This document shows, one piece after another, positions 16,174-25,320 of a DNA stretch of 64,000 nucleotides. Origin of the DNA: UBA6107 sp964533735 (GTDB taxonomy: Bacteria > Chloroflexota > Anaerolineae > Anaerolineales > Anaerolineaceae); the NCBI GenBank assembly GCA_964533735.1, contig CAZHMD010000004.1, positions 122,597-186,596 of the forward strand. Direction: 5' to 3'. Within the stretch, counting starts at the first letter, position 1. Each line of letters opens with the position of its first letter. The notes beneath the pieces are model-generated. The model saw nothing but the letters and a program-made list of their open reading frames with translations, was not told the origin of the DNA and ran no database searches. The position numbers were made by a program, and so were the translations under genes.

Positions 16174-17007
16174 TTGACTCTCAATATCACTCAATTGGGG
16201 TTGGGCATTCTGATAGCCGCAGTCATTGCGATCCTGGCTTTCCGCTTCAAATTGCTTTCAAAAAGCGGAGCGCTGGTGGCATTCCTGTTGGGAGCGGTGG
16301 TTTTTGGTCTGGGAGGATTAACCTGGTCGGTGGTCTTAATGTTGTTTTTTCTCTCCTCAAGCGGATTGTCTTACCTATTTAGATCCCGAAAAGCCAGCGC
16401 GGAAAAAAAATATGCCGGGGGCTCAGTGAGAGACTACCACCAGGTGCTTGCTAATGGCGGATTGGCAGGCTTGTTTGTAATCCTTGCGCTCATTATTCCG
16501 CAAAGTTCAATCCCCTGGTTGGGGTTTTGCACCGCACTCGCCGCTGCGAACGCGGATACTTGGGCAACCGAATTGGGGTCCCTTTCAAAAAGAAATCCTG
16601 TCCTCATATCCACCTTTAAACCAGTAGAAAGAGGCACATCAGGAGGCGTTTCCCTGTTCGGGATGGCTGCTTCCCTCCTTGGATCATTCGTCATCGCTGG
16701 TGCGGGTATTCTCCTTGCGCCGGCAGTGTTGAAAATTGAATCATGGTTGTTCTTGATCGTAGTAACGCTAAGTGGATTTGTTGGCAGCCTCGCGGATTCA
16801 TGGATCGGGGCGACACTCCAGGCAATCTACTTCTGCCCGCAGTGCAACCAGGAAACCGAGAAACACCCCCTCCACGGCTGTGGTGCTGAAACACGCTTGC
16901 AGCGGGGCAGGCAATGGATGACCAACGATATCGTCAACTTGCTATGCACAATTAAAGGCGCAGGAGCTGCGATTCTGATTTTTGCGCTTTTGAAATTACT
17001 CACCTGA
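16174..17007 (+). CDS. DUF92-family integral membrane protein
   Basis: A 277-residue membrane protein of the DUF92 family, whose plant member VTE6 is a phytyl-phosphate kinase in tocopherol synthesis. Family features: SKSGALVAFLLGAVVFGLGGLTW, FLSSSGLSYLF and the polar signature AAANADTWATELGSLSK; near the end CPQCNQETEKHPLHGCG could bind a metal. Most bacterial members are uncharacterised; polyprenyl-phosphate phosphorylation is possible but inferred. TTG start at 16174 with GAGG upstream. Its stop overlaps the MFS gene (TGATG). Confidence 0.8.
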   Translation: MTLNITQLGLGILIAAVIAILAFRFKLLSKSGALVAFLLGAVVFGLGGLTWSVVLMLFFLSSSGLSYLFRSRKASAEKKYAGGSVRDYHQVLANGGLAGLFVILALIIPQSSIPWLGFCTALAAANADTWATELGSLSKRNPVLISTFKPVERGTSGGVSLFGMAASLLGSFVIAGAGILLAPAVLKIESWLFLIVVTLSGFVGSLADSWIGATLQAIYFCPQCNQETEKHPLHGCGAETRLQRGRQWMTNDIVNLLCTIKGAGAAILIFALLKLLT

Positions 17008-18266
17008 TGGAAAAACATCCACCCCTTCGGGTTTACTTCGCAACCAGTTTCGTCACCTCGGTTCTGTATTCACTCATCTTCACGGTGAATTTGCTGTATT
17101 ATATTTTTATTGCCAGGCTGAATCCCCTGCAATTAGTACTGGTGGGAACCGCCTTGGAGGCTTCCATTTTTATTTTCGAGGTCCCCACCGGTGTACTGGC
17201 AGACAGCGTCAGCCGGCGTCTCTCGGTGATCATCGGCGTATTTCTCATTGGGCTGGCTTTTGTTGTGAACGGAATCTGGCCGATTTTTTGGGTGATCATG
17301 GCAGCCCAGGTCTTATGGGGGCTGGGGTACACCTTCACCAGCGGCGCCTCGCAAGCGTGGATCAGTGACGAGATCGGGGAGGAAAATGCAGGAGCGGCGT
17401 ATATTCGTGCCGCCCGCTGGGATCAGTGGGGTGGAATTGCGGGAACGATACTGAGCGTCCTCCTGGCGTTGGTTTCCATCCGCGTTCCCATTCTCGCCGG
17501 GGGAGCATTATTTCTCGTGCTTGGCATTTATCTTGTTTTGTTCATGCCTGAAGATGGATACACCCCCCAACCCCTTGATACCAGAACTCCCTGGCAGCAA
17601 TTCTTCGGCACTTTCAAGCAGGGAGTCTCCGTTTTGAAAGTCCGTCCGGCATTAATTGGCATCCTGGCAGCGGGATTCATATTTGGCTTATATAGTGAAG
17701 GTTACGATCGATTGTGGCAGGCACACATTCTCGAACGCTTTGACTTGCCGCAATTAAAAATTTTCCAGTTGAGATTTACCGGCCTGGAGATGACGGCAAC
17801 CTTCTGGAACGCAGCCTTCAAACTGGTTTTACTGGGTTTGGCTGCCATTGCCACGAAGATCGCAGAGACACAACTACATCACCCCAGGATGAACACTCTG
17901 GCGCGGCGTTTACTGCTGCTCAGCCTGGTCTTATTCGGCGGTCTGATCGGATTTGCAGTAGCCGGCAAACTGCTGGCTGCCCTCGCCTGCGCTTTGGTAA
18001 TTGGGGTCGCGCGCGAAGTGATTTATCCGGTCTATACCACGTGGGTAAACCACCGTTTACCGGCGAATGTCCGGGCGACTGTGTTGTCTTTTAGCAGCCA
18101 GATGGACGCGGTTGGGCAAACGCTTGGTGGACCGATAGTGGGTGTAGTGGCAAAACAGGTATCAATTACCGCAGGGTTATTGACTTCCTCTGCCATGCTT
18201 GCCCCGGTGCTCCCAATCCTCTTCAAACAACGCAATGAGCGGGAAGAGGTCGCCCCGCAGGATTAA
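17007..18266 (+). CDS. MFS transporter
   Basis: A 419-residue major facilitator with 12 predicted membrane segments. The loop 2-3 signature is VPTGVLADSVSRRLSVIIG (G-x3-D-R/S-x-x-R-R form). No drug- or sugar-specific motif is evident. Last gene of the run that starts at the DNA glycosylase; translationally coupled to the DUF92 gene. Confidence 0.85.
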   Translation: MEKHPPLRVYFATSFVTSVLYSLIFTVNLLYYIFIARLNPLQLVLVGTALEASIFIFEVPTGVLADSVSRRLSVIIGVFLIGLAFVVNGIWPIFWVIMAAQVLWGLGYTFTSGASQAWISDEIGEENAGAAYIRAARWDQWGGIAGTILSVLLALVSIRVPILAGGALFLVLGIYLVLFMPEDGYTPQPLDTRTPWQQFFGTFKQGVSVLKVRPALIGILAAGFIFGLYSEGYDRLWQAHILERFDLPQLKIFQLRFTGLEMTATFWNAAFKLVLLGLAAIATKIAETQLHHPRMNTLARRLLLLSLVLFGGLIGFAVAGKLLAALACALVIGVAREVIYPVYTTWVNHRLPANVRATVLSFSSQMDAVGQTLGGPIVGVVAKQVSITAGLLTSSAMLAPVLPILFKQRNEREEVAPQD

Positions 18267-18388
18267 CAAATCTGCAATGCTGCCCCAAAATGAATGAATC
18301 CCACTGTATAATCTAACCAGACGGATTGTACGTCTATAATACTTTCATACCGCTTGCATTCATTAGTTCATAGGGCAAGGTCGAGTAA

Positions 18389-19675
18389 ATGAAATACCTT
18401 TTCACCAGGAATACAAAACAAAGGAAAAAAGGCCAGGCTATGGTTGAACTGGCTATGACTTTGCCTATCTTCCTCTTTCTGATGATAGGAATATTTGAAA
18501 TTGCCAGGCTGGTCTTCCTCTATAGCTCAGTGTTCACTGCCAGCCGCGAAGGAGCACGTTATGCTTCAGGCGTTGGCCAAATCACACCCGGTGGCGCAGT
18601 TTACTACCGTGATTGTACCGGCATCATTAATAGAGCCATTGCCCGCGGAACAATTGCCAACCTGACAGCAGATGACGTGGAAATATCCTATGACCATGGT
18701 CCCGACAACAATGGCGCTGTAGACCCGATTAACGCTGTCTGCCCGATTCCGCAAGAACTTGAGTCTGGTGACCGCGTAGTAGTCTCAGTAACAACACTAT
18801 ACGAACCGATTGTGCACTTTTTCAATTTCCCTGATATTCCTATTACATCCACCTCGGCAAGAACCGTCATTAGTAAGCTTGAGGTGATGGGTACGCCGCC
18901 GCATACCAACACGCCAAAACCAACCAGGACCTCTACCGCGACGAATACCTCTACAGCGACTTCTACATTTACGCCAACCCATACTGATACCGCTACCCCA
19001 ACTCTTACCTCAACACCCAGTAATACCCCAACGGTTACGGATACCCCAACGATTACACCTACCAAAACACCATCTCTGACCCCTTCGATCACGCTGACAC
19101 CATCAATAACCCCGACCAAAACACCGTCATTAACACCTTCGATTACACTGACACCGTCCATCACGCTGACTCCGTCTGAGACCTTGACGCCGTCTGTTAC
19201 TTTTACCCCCTCTCCTACCAGAACACCTACAAATACAAAGACACCGACGACTACAGCCACATTGACGCCGACACGCACCCCCACGATTACCAAGACCCCC
19301 ACACCCACCCAGGTATCGAATTGTGATTACTTCACCATGACTAATCCAACGCGGGGGCTCAACGTGTGGAATGCTAATATTGAAAATGCCTCAGCGACTG
19401 AGGATGTTTCGATTTTTACAGTTCAAATGTTCTGGTGGGGTGGAGACAAGCTGGAAAAAGCCTCCATGCGCGAAAGGCTTATCTGGATCGAGGATCTTGG
19501 AGTCTATTCTCCACAAATCCTCACTTTCTATTACACTGCACCTGCAGACCTATTAATACCACACCAAACCTTCTCTAACATTCTGCAATTCACATTCCTG
19601 TCGAATAATTTCACTATGGGTGCTGTAAAAGTGATCCTCTCAAATGGCTGCTATGTGCAGTATTGGTACCAATAA
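18389..19675 (+). CDS. TadE-like pseudopilin fused to a Thr/Pro-rich stalk and C-terminal domain
   Basis: A 428-residue protein. The N-terminus (GQAMVELAMTLPIFLFLMIGIFEIARL) is the TadE signature: a Glu-containing prepilin-like motif and one membrane segment, for Tad/Flp pili or surface assembly. After a globular part of about 120 residues comes a stalk (about residues 172-310) made of TPT/TPS units, containing an 18-residue tandem repeat (TKTPSLTPSITLTPSITP). The last 115 residues form a separate domain starting NCDYFTMTNPTRG with Cys residues at its two ends. The stalk was probably glycosylated in life, an inference from composition. Two TATAAT boxes (18307, 18335) precede it. First of three Tad-type genes. 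Confidence 0.8.
   Translation: MKYLFTRNTKQRKKGQAMVELAMTLPIFLFLMIGIFEIARLVFLYSSVFTASREGARYASGVGQITPGGAVYYRDCTGIINRAIARGTIANLTADDVEISYDHGPDNNGAVDPINAVCPIPQELESGDRVVVSVTTLYEPIVHFFNFPDIPITSTSARTVISKLEVMGTPPHTNTPKPTRTSTATNTSTATSTFTPTHTDTATPTLTSTPSNTPTVTDTPTITPTKTPSLTPSITLTPSITPTKTPSLTPSITLTPSITLTPSETLTPSVTFTPSPTRTPTNTKTPTTTATLTPTRTPTITKTPTPTQVSNCDYFTMTNPTRGLNVWNANIENASATEDVSIFTVQMFWWGGDKLEKASMRERLIWIEDLGVYSPQILTFYYTAPADLLIPHQTFSNILQFTFLSNNFTMGAVKVILSNGCYVQYWYQ
19061..19168 (+). repeat. 54-base tandem repeat inside the TadE stalk
   Basis: Two copies of a 54-base unit begin at 19061 and 19115 (each opening ACCAAAACACC), coding for the same 18 residues. Shorter degenerate ACxCCx units extend over about 18,900-19,310. 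Third-position differences between copies show the repeat is old enough to have drifted silently while the protein pattern was kept. Confidence 0.75.
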
Positions 19676-20164
19676 ATGATAAAGACACAGGTTAGAGCAT
19701 CGGATTCAAACAACCATAAGCGCGGTGAACGCGGTCAAAGCCTGGTGGAACTTGCCATTTCCCTGACTTTGCTGCTCACCCTGCTTGCCGGTATTGTTGA
19801 CCTGGGGCGGGCAATCTTCACTCTGTTCGCGCTTCAGGATGCTGCCGAGGAAGGCATCATTTTCGGGGTGGCATTCCCAACCCACTGTGACCAGATCCGC
19901 GAGAGGATCATGTACAACCTTTCAAATGAAGTGCTCCCGGATGATATTGCTGTGGTCGTGACGATCGAGCGTAACAACGGTTCTTATGCTCCATGTTCTG
20001 GCATTCCTTTTGCGGAGGTCTATGCCGGCAAGGAGTTGCAAATTGAGGTCTCCCAGACTTTCAATATCACCATGCCGTTCCTGGGGGCGATTATCGGGCA
20101 AACGATCCCTTTGAGAACAACCGCCAACGGGATTATCCTGCGCCCGCAACCGCCCACTGAATAA
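19676..20164 (+). CDS. TadE-like pilus assembly protein
   Basis: A 162-residue protein with the signature ERGQSLVELAISLTLLLTLLAGIVDLGRAIF: a short basic leader, the Gly/Gln-Ser-x-x-Glu prepilin-like motif and one membrane helix. The rest is an extracytoplasmic domain with two Cys. Its ATG directly follows the preceding stop (TAAATG), so the two TadE-like genes are coupled. Confidence 0.85.
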   Translation: MIKTQVRASDSNNHKRGERGQSLVELAISLTLLLTLLAGIVDLGRAIFTLFALQDAAEEGIIFGVAFPTHCDQIRERIMYNLSNEVLPDDIAVVVTIERNNGSYAPCSGIPFAEVYAGKELQIEVSQTFNITMPFLGAIIGQTIPLRTTANGIILRPQPPTE

Positions 20165-20176
20165 ATAGAGGTAAAT

Positions 20177-21457
20177 ATGGTTAAAACTAATCGTGAAAAA
20201 GGACAGATCATCATCATTCTGGCATTGGGCTTGGTGGGGCTTTTAGCGCTGACAGCGCTCGCCCTGGATGGCAGCAGGATCTATAATGAACGCCGCACTG
20301 ACCAGAGCACAACCGATTCCGCCGCACTGGCTGGTGCCGGGGCTGCTGCCCAATCGATGAAAGATTCGGCCCCCTCCAGTTTTTACTGCGGATCATCCCT
20401 GGGAGCAGTTGCCTCCACCAATGCAGCCAATGCAGCTGTTGAATCTGCCCTGGCTGACGATATTAATTTGGTGATCAACGACTTCTCCACTGGTAATGGT
20501 GTTCAGGTGACCTGCGGTAAAAATTTGTTTGCCACCTACCTGGATGTACGCGTGATGGTGACCACTGAAATGGAAACCACTTTTGCTAAGGTTGTCGGAC
20601 GGGATACTTTAACCACCAGGGTGGAATCTACCGCCAGGGTTTATCCCAAACAACCGGCAGCCTACGGGAATGCCATTGTTTCTCTTTCAAACTCCTGCGG
20701 TAACATTGGCGGCATTGATTTTGGTGGTAATTCAACCATCAACATCAACAAAGGCGGTGTATTCTCCAACTCCTGCATCTATGGAGGTGGAAGCGCCGGT
20801 GTGTCAATAGTAGGAGGTGACGCATTGTACTATACCTCATACACCGGTTCCTGCCCGGGCGTAATAAGTCCCTGCCCCATGCAGGTAACAGAGAAAATAC
20901 CCGATCTGAATATCAAGGAACCCATTTGTACAAACACAGCATACGTAAATGCGCCTAACGGCGATACCATCACACCTGGAAACTATAACGGTATAAATGT
21001 ACACTCCAACGATATCCTTACGTTTTCGCCGGGATTGTATTGTCTGAAAGGTGATTTCGATGTTAACGCCAATGCTGTCATATGGGCTGAAAATGTGACC
21101 CTGCGTTTCAATTCAGGCACAACCAAATTCAACGGTACCGCAGAATTACATCTTACTGCGCCCAATTGTGAGACATCTGCTTGCGGTGTTGGTCCTGCCG
21201 TTCGCGGATTGTTAATGTATATCCCGCCTGAAAATGAGGCTACTGTAACGTTGAATGGTAGTGCGTTCAACGATTATGTTGGGACAATTTTTGGGCCTAC
21301 TTCGAACTTTAAAATTAACGGTACATCACTTTCTGATACCTTTAATACCCAGATCATTGGGAACAGGGTGTCATTCTCAGGTACTGCAAATATGTTCATG
21401 AATATGGAAGGTGCTGAACTTTACCAGCAGCCGTCCTGGGTCGAGTTACTTAAATAA
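20177..21457 (+). CDS. TadG-like protein with N-terminal Tad domain
   Basis: A 426-residue protein starting KGQIIIILALGLVGLLALTALALDGSR, the Flp-pilus TadG N-terminal pattern, followed by the usual RRTDQSTTDSAALAGA helix. Residues about 165-420 are Asn/Gly-rich and read like a parallel beta structure (GGNSTININKGGVFSNS). No von Willebrand domain is seen. Closes the three-gene Tad unit before a strong terminator; the Tad ATPase and secretion genes are not in the window. Confidence 0.85.
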   Translation: MVKTNREKGQIIIILALGLVGLLALTALALDGSRIYNERRTDQSTTDSAALAGAGAAAQSMKDSAPSSFYCGSSLGAVASTNAANAAVESALADDINLVINDFSTGNGVQVTCGKNLFATYLDVRVMVTTEMETTFAKVVGRDTLTTRVESTARVYPKQPAAYGNAIVSLSNSCGNIGGIDFGGNSTININKGGVFSNSCIYGGGSAGVSIVGGDALYYTSYTGSCPGVISPCPMQVTEKIPDLNIKEPICTNTAYVNAPNGDTITPGNYNGINVHSNDILTFSPGLYCLKGDFDVNANAVIWAENVTLRFNSGTTKFNGTAELHLTAPNCETSACGVGPAVRGLLMYIPPENEATVTLNGSAFNDYVGTIFGPTSNFKINGTSLSDTFNTQIIGNRVSFSGTANMFMNMEGAELYQQPSWVELLK

Positions 21458-21475
21458 ATACCTGTAAAATAACAA

Positions 21476-21506
21476 AAAGAGACTGGTCGGAATGACCAGT
21501 CTCTTT
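21476..21506. terminator. Bidirectional intrinsic terminator
   Basis: AAAGAGACTGGTC (21476-21488) pairs over 13 bases with GACCAGTCTCTTT (21494-21506). It separates the Tad genes from the convergent response regulator. Confidence 0.9.
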
Positions 21507-21522
21507 GTTTATTTCAAGGGAG

Positions 21523-22212
21523 TTAACGTTTCCTTAATTTTGCTTTGGGTTCTACTTCTATATCCAGGCGGTAACCCACACCGCGAATGGTTTTGATATA
21601 TCGCGGGTGACGCGGATTTTCTTCCAATGACTGCCGCAGCCAGCTCATGTGAACATCCAGCGAACGGGTATCCCCGGTGTAATCAGTTTCCCATGCCTGG
21701 CGAAAAAGAGCTTCCCGTTCAATAACTTCGCCGGGATGTTCCATCAAGATCTTGAAGATACCCGCCAGCCTGGGAGTTAATTGAACTTGCTTGTCATCCA
21801 TGATGACGCGGCGCTGTTCCATGTCTAAAGTGAATGGGCCTGCTTCCAACCCGCCGTTGTTGTTCACCGGGAGCAGGTGTTTAACCCGGTTTAGTAATTT
21901 TTGCATCGTAAAGGGGAGTACCAGAACGGAATTGGATCCGTAATGATCGTTCGGGTCGCCGCTGGAATCTATCACCAGGATGACAGGCAGGTAAGGTTGT
22001 TTTTCGTGCAGCGAGTGGCAGATGCGCTTGCCGCTGGTTCGCATAGAAGAGGCATCTATGATAACCAGATCCGGCACAACTGCATCGAGCCTCTCGACTG
22101 CCGCGCTGCCGCTGAGGACGCTCTCTACCAGGTACCCTTTTTTTGCCAGACCAGCAGCAAAGGAAGGGTGCTCTGTGCGTTTTCCTTCAACGATTAAAAC
22201 TCTTGGTTTCAT
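21523..22212 (-). CDS. OmpR-type response regulator with degenerate receiver
   Basis: A 229-residue protein: receiver domain (about 1-118) and winged-helix DNA-binding domain (about 130-222; LTPRLAGIFKILMEHPGEVIEREALFRQAW and RSLDVHMSWLRQSLEENPRHPRYIKTIRGVGYRL). In the receiver the phospho-accepting Asp is kept (LVIIDASS), but the N-terminal acidic pair is replaced (VEGKR) and the invariant Lys of the K-P-F motif is missing (VLVLPF). It therefore probably does not use normal phosphorelay. No kinase gene is adjacent. A minus-strand TATGAT (22226-22221) ends 8 bases before the ATG, so a leaderless transcript is likely. Confidence 0.85.
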   Translation of the reverse strand: MKPRVLIVEGKRTEHPSFAAGLAKKGYLVESVLSGSAAVERLDAVVPDLVIIDASSMRTSGKRICHSLHEKQPYLPVILVIDSSGDPNDHYGSNSVLVLPFTMQKLLNRVKHLLPVNNNGGLEAGPFTLDMEQRRVIMDDKQVQLTPRLAGIFKILMEHPGEVIEREALFRQAWETDYTGDTRSLDVHMSWLRQSLEENPRHPRYIKTIRGVGYRLDIEVEPKAKLRKR

Positions 22213-22575
22213 GTGGTTTAATCATACCCCATTTTTAAGATATTAAGATTTGGTCTGAAAATGTAGAGACCTTCAAACTAACTTTAAATACTTTTTTAAG
22301 GTTGGGTTATTTCCGAAGCATTTAGGTGAAGAGCTTGCAGCCAGTTCATATTTTTTATCCCCGGGGAAGTGCCAGAGGCTGCGATGCGTTTTGCTTCAAT
22401 ATTACGTGACAAGGAACAAGTGTTACACAAAGGTCTTGCTATTATACACGAATCTTAAAAAATGCAAGAGAAAATAAAGGAATTCTTAAAACAATACTCT
22501 GGCAGCATCCACTGAGTTGCACCTGTTTTTCACGCGTGTTAGAATACAATAGGTAAAAAAGCACAGGGAGTCTTG
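22213..22575. other. Intergenic region between divergent genes
   Basis: About 360 bases, A+T-rich toward both ends. It holds the minus-strand -10 of the response regulator (22221-22226), an extended -10 element TGCTATTAT on the plus strand (22437-22445) and the promoter of the nuclease gene (22517-22545). No open frame, tRNA or terminator is evident; a small RNA from the 22437 element cannot be excluded. Confidence 0.5.
22517..22545 (+). promoter_or_regulatory. Sigma-70 promoter of the nuclease-DnaB unit
   Basis: TTGCAC (22517-22522) and TAGAAT (22540-22545) at 17-base spacing. Transcription would begin about 22 bases before the ATG at 22576. Confidence 0.65.
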
Positions 22576-23178
22576 ATGGTAGAAATGGTCGAAGTAGTTA
22601 TTGATAGCATAAGGATTAGCCTGACAAATCAACAGCGCGTTGTCCTGCTGCGCGAAGTGAATGCTCAACGCTACATTCCAATTTGGATCGGTCCATATGA
22701 GGCCGAATCCATCACTATTGCCCTGCAGGAAATCGAGATTGCCCGCCCGCAAACACATGATTTACTCATGCGCAGTATTGAGCAGCTTAAGGGAAAACTC
22801 CTCAGGGTTGAAGTAGTTGCGCTAAAGGGTGACGTTTTTTACGGCAACCTGGTCGTTCAAGCCGGAGAGGAAATTCTCCACATCGATTCACGTCCTTCAG
22901 ATTCCCTGGCAGTTGCGGTCCGGGCGCATGTACCAATTTTAGTTGGCCGCGGTGTGCTCGATCTGGCTGGTATCCTTCCTGAAGAGGATCTTCAAAGCTC
23001 ACAGGATGAGGAAGCCGGTTTGGAAAACGAGGCTTCAGAGAGCCCGGATGCCAAAAAACGCTTGAGTGTTTTCGAGGATTTTTTGCAGAATGTAAACTTG
23101 GATGATTCTGGCGACAAGGACTCCCAGGAGGACGATTCTCCAGAGGATGACCAACTGCCTCCGTTGTCAGATAATTAG
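22576..23178 (+). CDS. Bifunctional nuclease (BFN, DUF151) family protein
   Basis: A 200-residue protein. The DUF151 domain covers about residues 1-135 (VVIDSIRISLTNQQRVVLLRE, LPIWIGPYEAESI-like WIGPYEAESITIALQ, DSRPSDSLAVAVRAHVPI). Plant and thermophile members degrade DNA and RNA. A C-terminal Asp/Glu/Ser tail of about 60 residues is added. ATG 22576 is preferred to TTG 22573. It is 48 bases upstream of dnaB and probably co-transcribed with it. Confidence 0.85.
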   Translation: MVEMVEVVIDSIRISLTNQQRVVLLREVNAQRYIPIWIGPYEAESITIALQEIEIARPQTHDLLMRSIEQLKGKLLRVEVVALKGDVFYGNLVVQAGEEILHIDSRPSDSLAVAVRAHVPILVGRGVLDLAGILPEEDLQSSQDEEAGLENEASESPDAKKRLSVFEDFLQNVNLDDSGDKDSQEDDSPEDDQLPPLSDN

Positions 23179-23226
23179 GGGATTACCCCATCGGGATTTT
23201 AAGTCCAAACGAAAGTTGAGACAGGC

Positions 23227-24618
23227 ATGAGCGATCTATCCGCCCCGCGTGAAACGACCACAACAGAGATCCAATCCCAACCCTACAGCCGCGAGGCTGA
23301 AGAAGCCGTGTTGGGATCTGTGCTGATCAATCCCGAATCGTATTTTGAGATCGCGGAAATCCTGAGAGCCGAAGATTTTTATATCATCCGCAACCAGTGG
23401 ATTTGGGCCTCTTTTGTGAGGCTTTTTGAGCGCCGTGTACCGATTGATATCCTGACCGTAAGTGAAGACCTTTCCAGCCAGAATCAACTCACAGAGATCG
23501 GTGGGCAGGCATACCTCATTTCATTAGTCAACCAAACCCCGACCTCTCTGCATGCCCAGGCGTATTCTCACAGCGTTGAGCAGGCATCCATCCGCAGGCG
23601 TATGCTGGTGGCAGCCAATGAACTTGCCAAGTTAGCCTATGATCAGCAAAAAGATGTTGACCTCATCATCGATAAAGCCGAAGTCCAGGTCTTTGGTTTG
23701 AGTGAGCGTCGCATCCGCCATGACCTTGAACCAATTGATAAAGTGCTCAGTGCTTATTATGACCATGTGGACCAGCTGTCAGAACGGGACGATGAGATTT
23801 TTGGAGTACCCACAGGTCTCACTGATCTCGACCGTTTGCTGGGGGGGTTGCAGAAATCCGATTTGCTTATCATCGCCGGCCGTCCCGGTTCCGGTAAGAC
23901 CGGCTTTTTACTCTCAGTAGCAAAGAACGCTGCTCAGAAACATGGAAAACACGTGGCTCTCTTTTCACTGGAGATGTCCAATGAGCAGTTGGTGCAGCGC
24001 TTGATCGCCCAGGAAACCGCCATAGACACGCAGCGCTTGCGCACCGGCAAATTAAAAGGCGACGAATGGCCGATTTTCACCAGGGCAATTGACAGCATGA
24101 GCGCCACCAATATCTGGCTGGATGATACTCCCGCGATCACCCCGCTGCAGTTGCGCACCAAATGCCGGCGCTTGCACATGGAAAAAAACCTTGACCTGAT
24201 CATTGTGGACTATTTGCAGTTGATGGGCAGCGATACACGTACAGAAAACCGCGTTCAGGAAGTCTCCTTCATTTCAAGAAGTCTAAAGGTCCTGGCGCGT
24301 GAGTTGAATGTACCTGTGCTGGCTGCCGCCCAACTTTCACGCGCGGTGGAACAGCGCACCGATAAAAAGCCGGTACTCTCAGACCTGCGCGAGTCAGGCA
24401 GCCTTGAGCAGGATTCCGACATCGTCATGTTCATTCACCGCCCGGATATGCTCGATAAGGAATCCACCAGCAAGAACATCGCCGAGTTGATCGTGGCAAA
24501 ACATCGTAATGGTCCCACCCATCCGGGCATCAAACTGGTCTTCATCGAGAACCTGGCTAAGTTTGAGAATGCTGCCACATTTACCGGCGAGTTTGACCAG
24601 GCACTGAAGAAGAAGTAG
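23227..24618 (+). CDS. dnaB: Replicative DNA helicase DnaB
   Basis: A 463-residue hexameric helicase. The N-terminal domain begins at QPYSREAEEAVLGSVLINPESY; the RecA-like ATPase has Walker A IIAGRPGSGKTGF (about residue 218), Walker B LIIVDYLQLM and the DnaB signature around LSDLRESGSLEQDSD. No intein is present. It is followed after 9 bases by a DnaD-like gene and then a helicase loader, a primosome trio that supports a DnaD/DnaI-like loading route. Confidence 0.97.
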   Translation: MSDLSAPRETTTTEIQSQPYSREAEEAVLGSVLINPESYFEIAEILRAEDFYIIRNQWIWASFVRLFERRVPIDILTVSEDLSSQNQLTEIGGQAYLISLVNQTPTSLHAQAYSHSVEQASIRRRMLVAANELAKLAYDQQKDVDLIIDKAEVQVFGLSERRIRHDLEPIDKVLSAYYDHVDQLSERDDEIFGVPTGLTDLDRLLGGLQKSDLLIIAGRPGSGKTGFLLSVAKNAAQKHGKHVALFSLEMSNEQLVQRLIAQETAIDTQRLRTGKLKGDEWPIFTRAIDSMSATNIWLDDTPAITPLQLRTKCRRLHMEKNLDLIIVDYLQLMGSDTRTENRVQEVSFISRSLKVLARELNVPVLAAAQLSRAVEQRTDKKPVLSDLRESGSLEQDSDIVMFIHRPDMLDKESTSKNIAELIVAKHRNGPTHPGIKLVFIENLAKFENAATFTGEFDQALKKK

Positions 24619-24627
24619 GCATCGTTA

Positions 24628-25320
24628 ATGCCCAAATTCGAGGGATTTAAAGGAAAATCAAGATTATCTGTCCAAATTCCGGAGGAATACTTTACCGGGG
24701 TTTTGCCGGAGTTGGACGATTTGGAAGAATTGAAGAGTAGTTTGTTCGTATTCTGGTACCTGCAGGCGCGTGAAGAAAACACCGGTTATGCCACCCGCAA
24801 AGAGTTGTTGGCTGATCCTGTTGTGGCCGAAGCGTTTGGTACAGATAGGAAAGATCGCGAGAAGAAATTTACAGCCGCAATCCAGAAGGCGGTAAAGCGT
24901 GGGGTGTTGTTAACCGCCCTCCGTGATAAAGAAGAGTACATCTTCATCAATTCTCCGCGCGGCAAGGCATTATTATCCGGCCTGAATACGGGAGATTGGC
25001 GCGCAAAAGAAACCGGCTTACCCGCCATTTCACTCGCGGATGAGCGCCCCAATATTTTCACGCTTTACGAACAGAATATCGGCTTGCTGACACCGATCAT
25101 CGCAGATACACTGGTAGACGCGGAAAAAACCTATCCAGCCGTGTGGATCGAAGAAGCCATGAAGATCGCTGTAGAACGCAACGCGCGTAACTGGCGTTTC
25201 ATTGAGGCAATACTCCGTTCCTGGAAAGAGAAAGGACGAGATGAAAAAGATCAACGATCCTCTACGGAAAGTCGCAAACGAGATAGCGAAGGGGAATTCG
25301 GTGAATTCGTCCGCCACTGA
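24628..25320 (+). CDS. DnaD-like primosome protein
   Basis: A 230-residue protein. Residues about 1-125 form a winged-helix-type region typical of DnaD N-termini (LFVFWYLQAREENTGY); residues about 140-210 match the DnaD/DnaB_2 domain (LYEQNIGLLTPIIADTLV... YPAVWIEEAMKIAVERN, NWRFIEAILRSWKEKG). In Firmicutes DnaD helps load the helicase at origins and restart sites. The last 80 bases overlap the loader gene in another frame, so the two are coupled. Confidence 0.88.
   Translation: MPKFEGFKGKSRLSVQIPEEYFTGVLPELDDLEELKSSLFVFWYLQAREENTGYATRKELLADPVVAEAFGTDRKDREKKFTAAIQKAVKRGVLLTALRDKEEYIFINSPRGKALLSGLNTGDWRAKETGLPAISLADERPNIFTLYEQNIGLLTPIIADTLVDAEKTYPAVWIEEAMKIAVERNARNWRFIEAILRSWKEKGRDEKDQRSSTESRKRDSEGEFGEFVRH

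Noticed and set aside
19061..19168. Repeat array as a CRISPR
   Set aside because: The repeats are contiguous, in frame, without spacers and encode a regular protein pattern.
18688..19308. Minus-strand 206-residue frame rich in Val-Gly repeats
   Set aside because: It is the antisense of the Thr/Pro repeat stalk; its composition is explained entirely by the ACxCCx units and it has no ribosome site.
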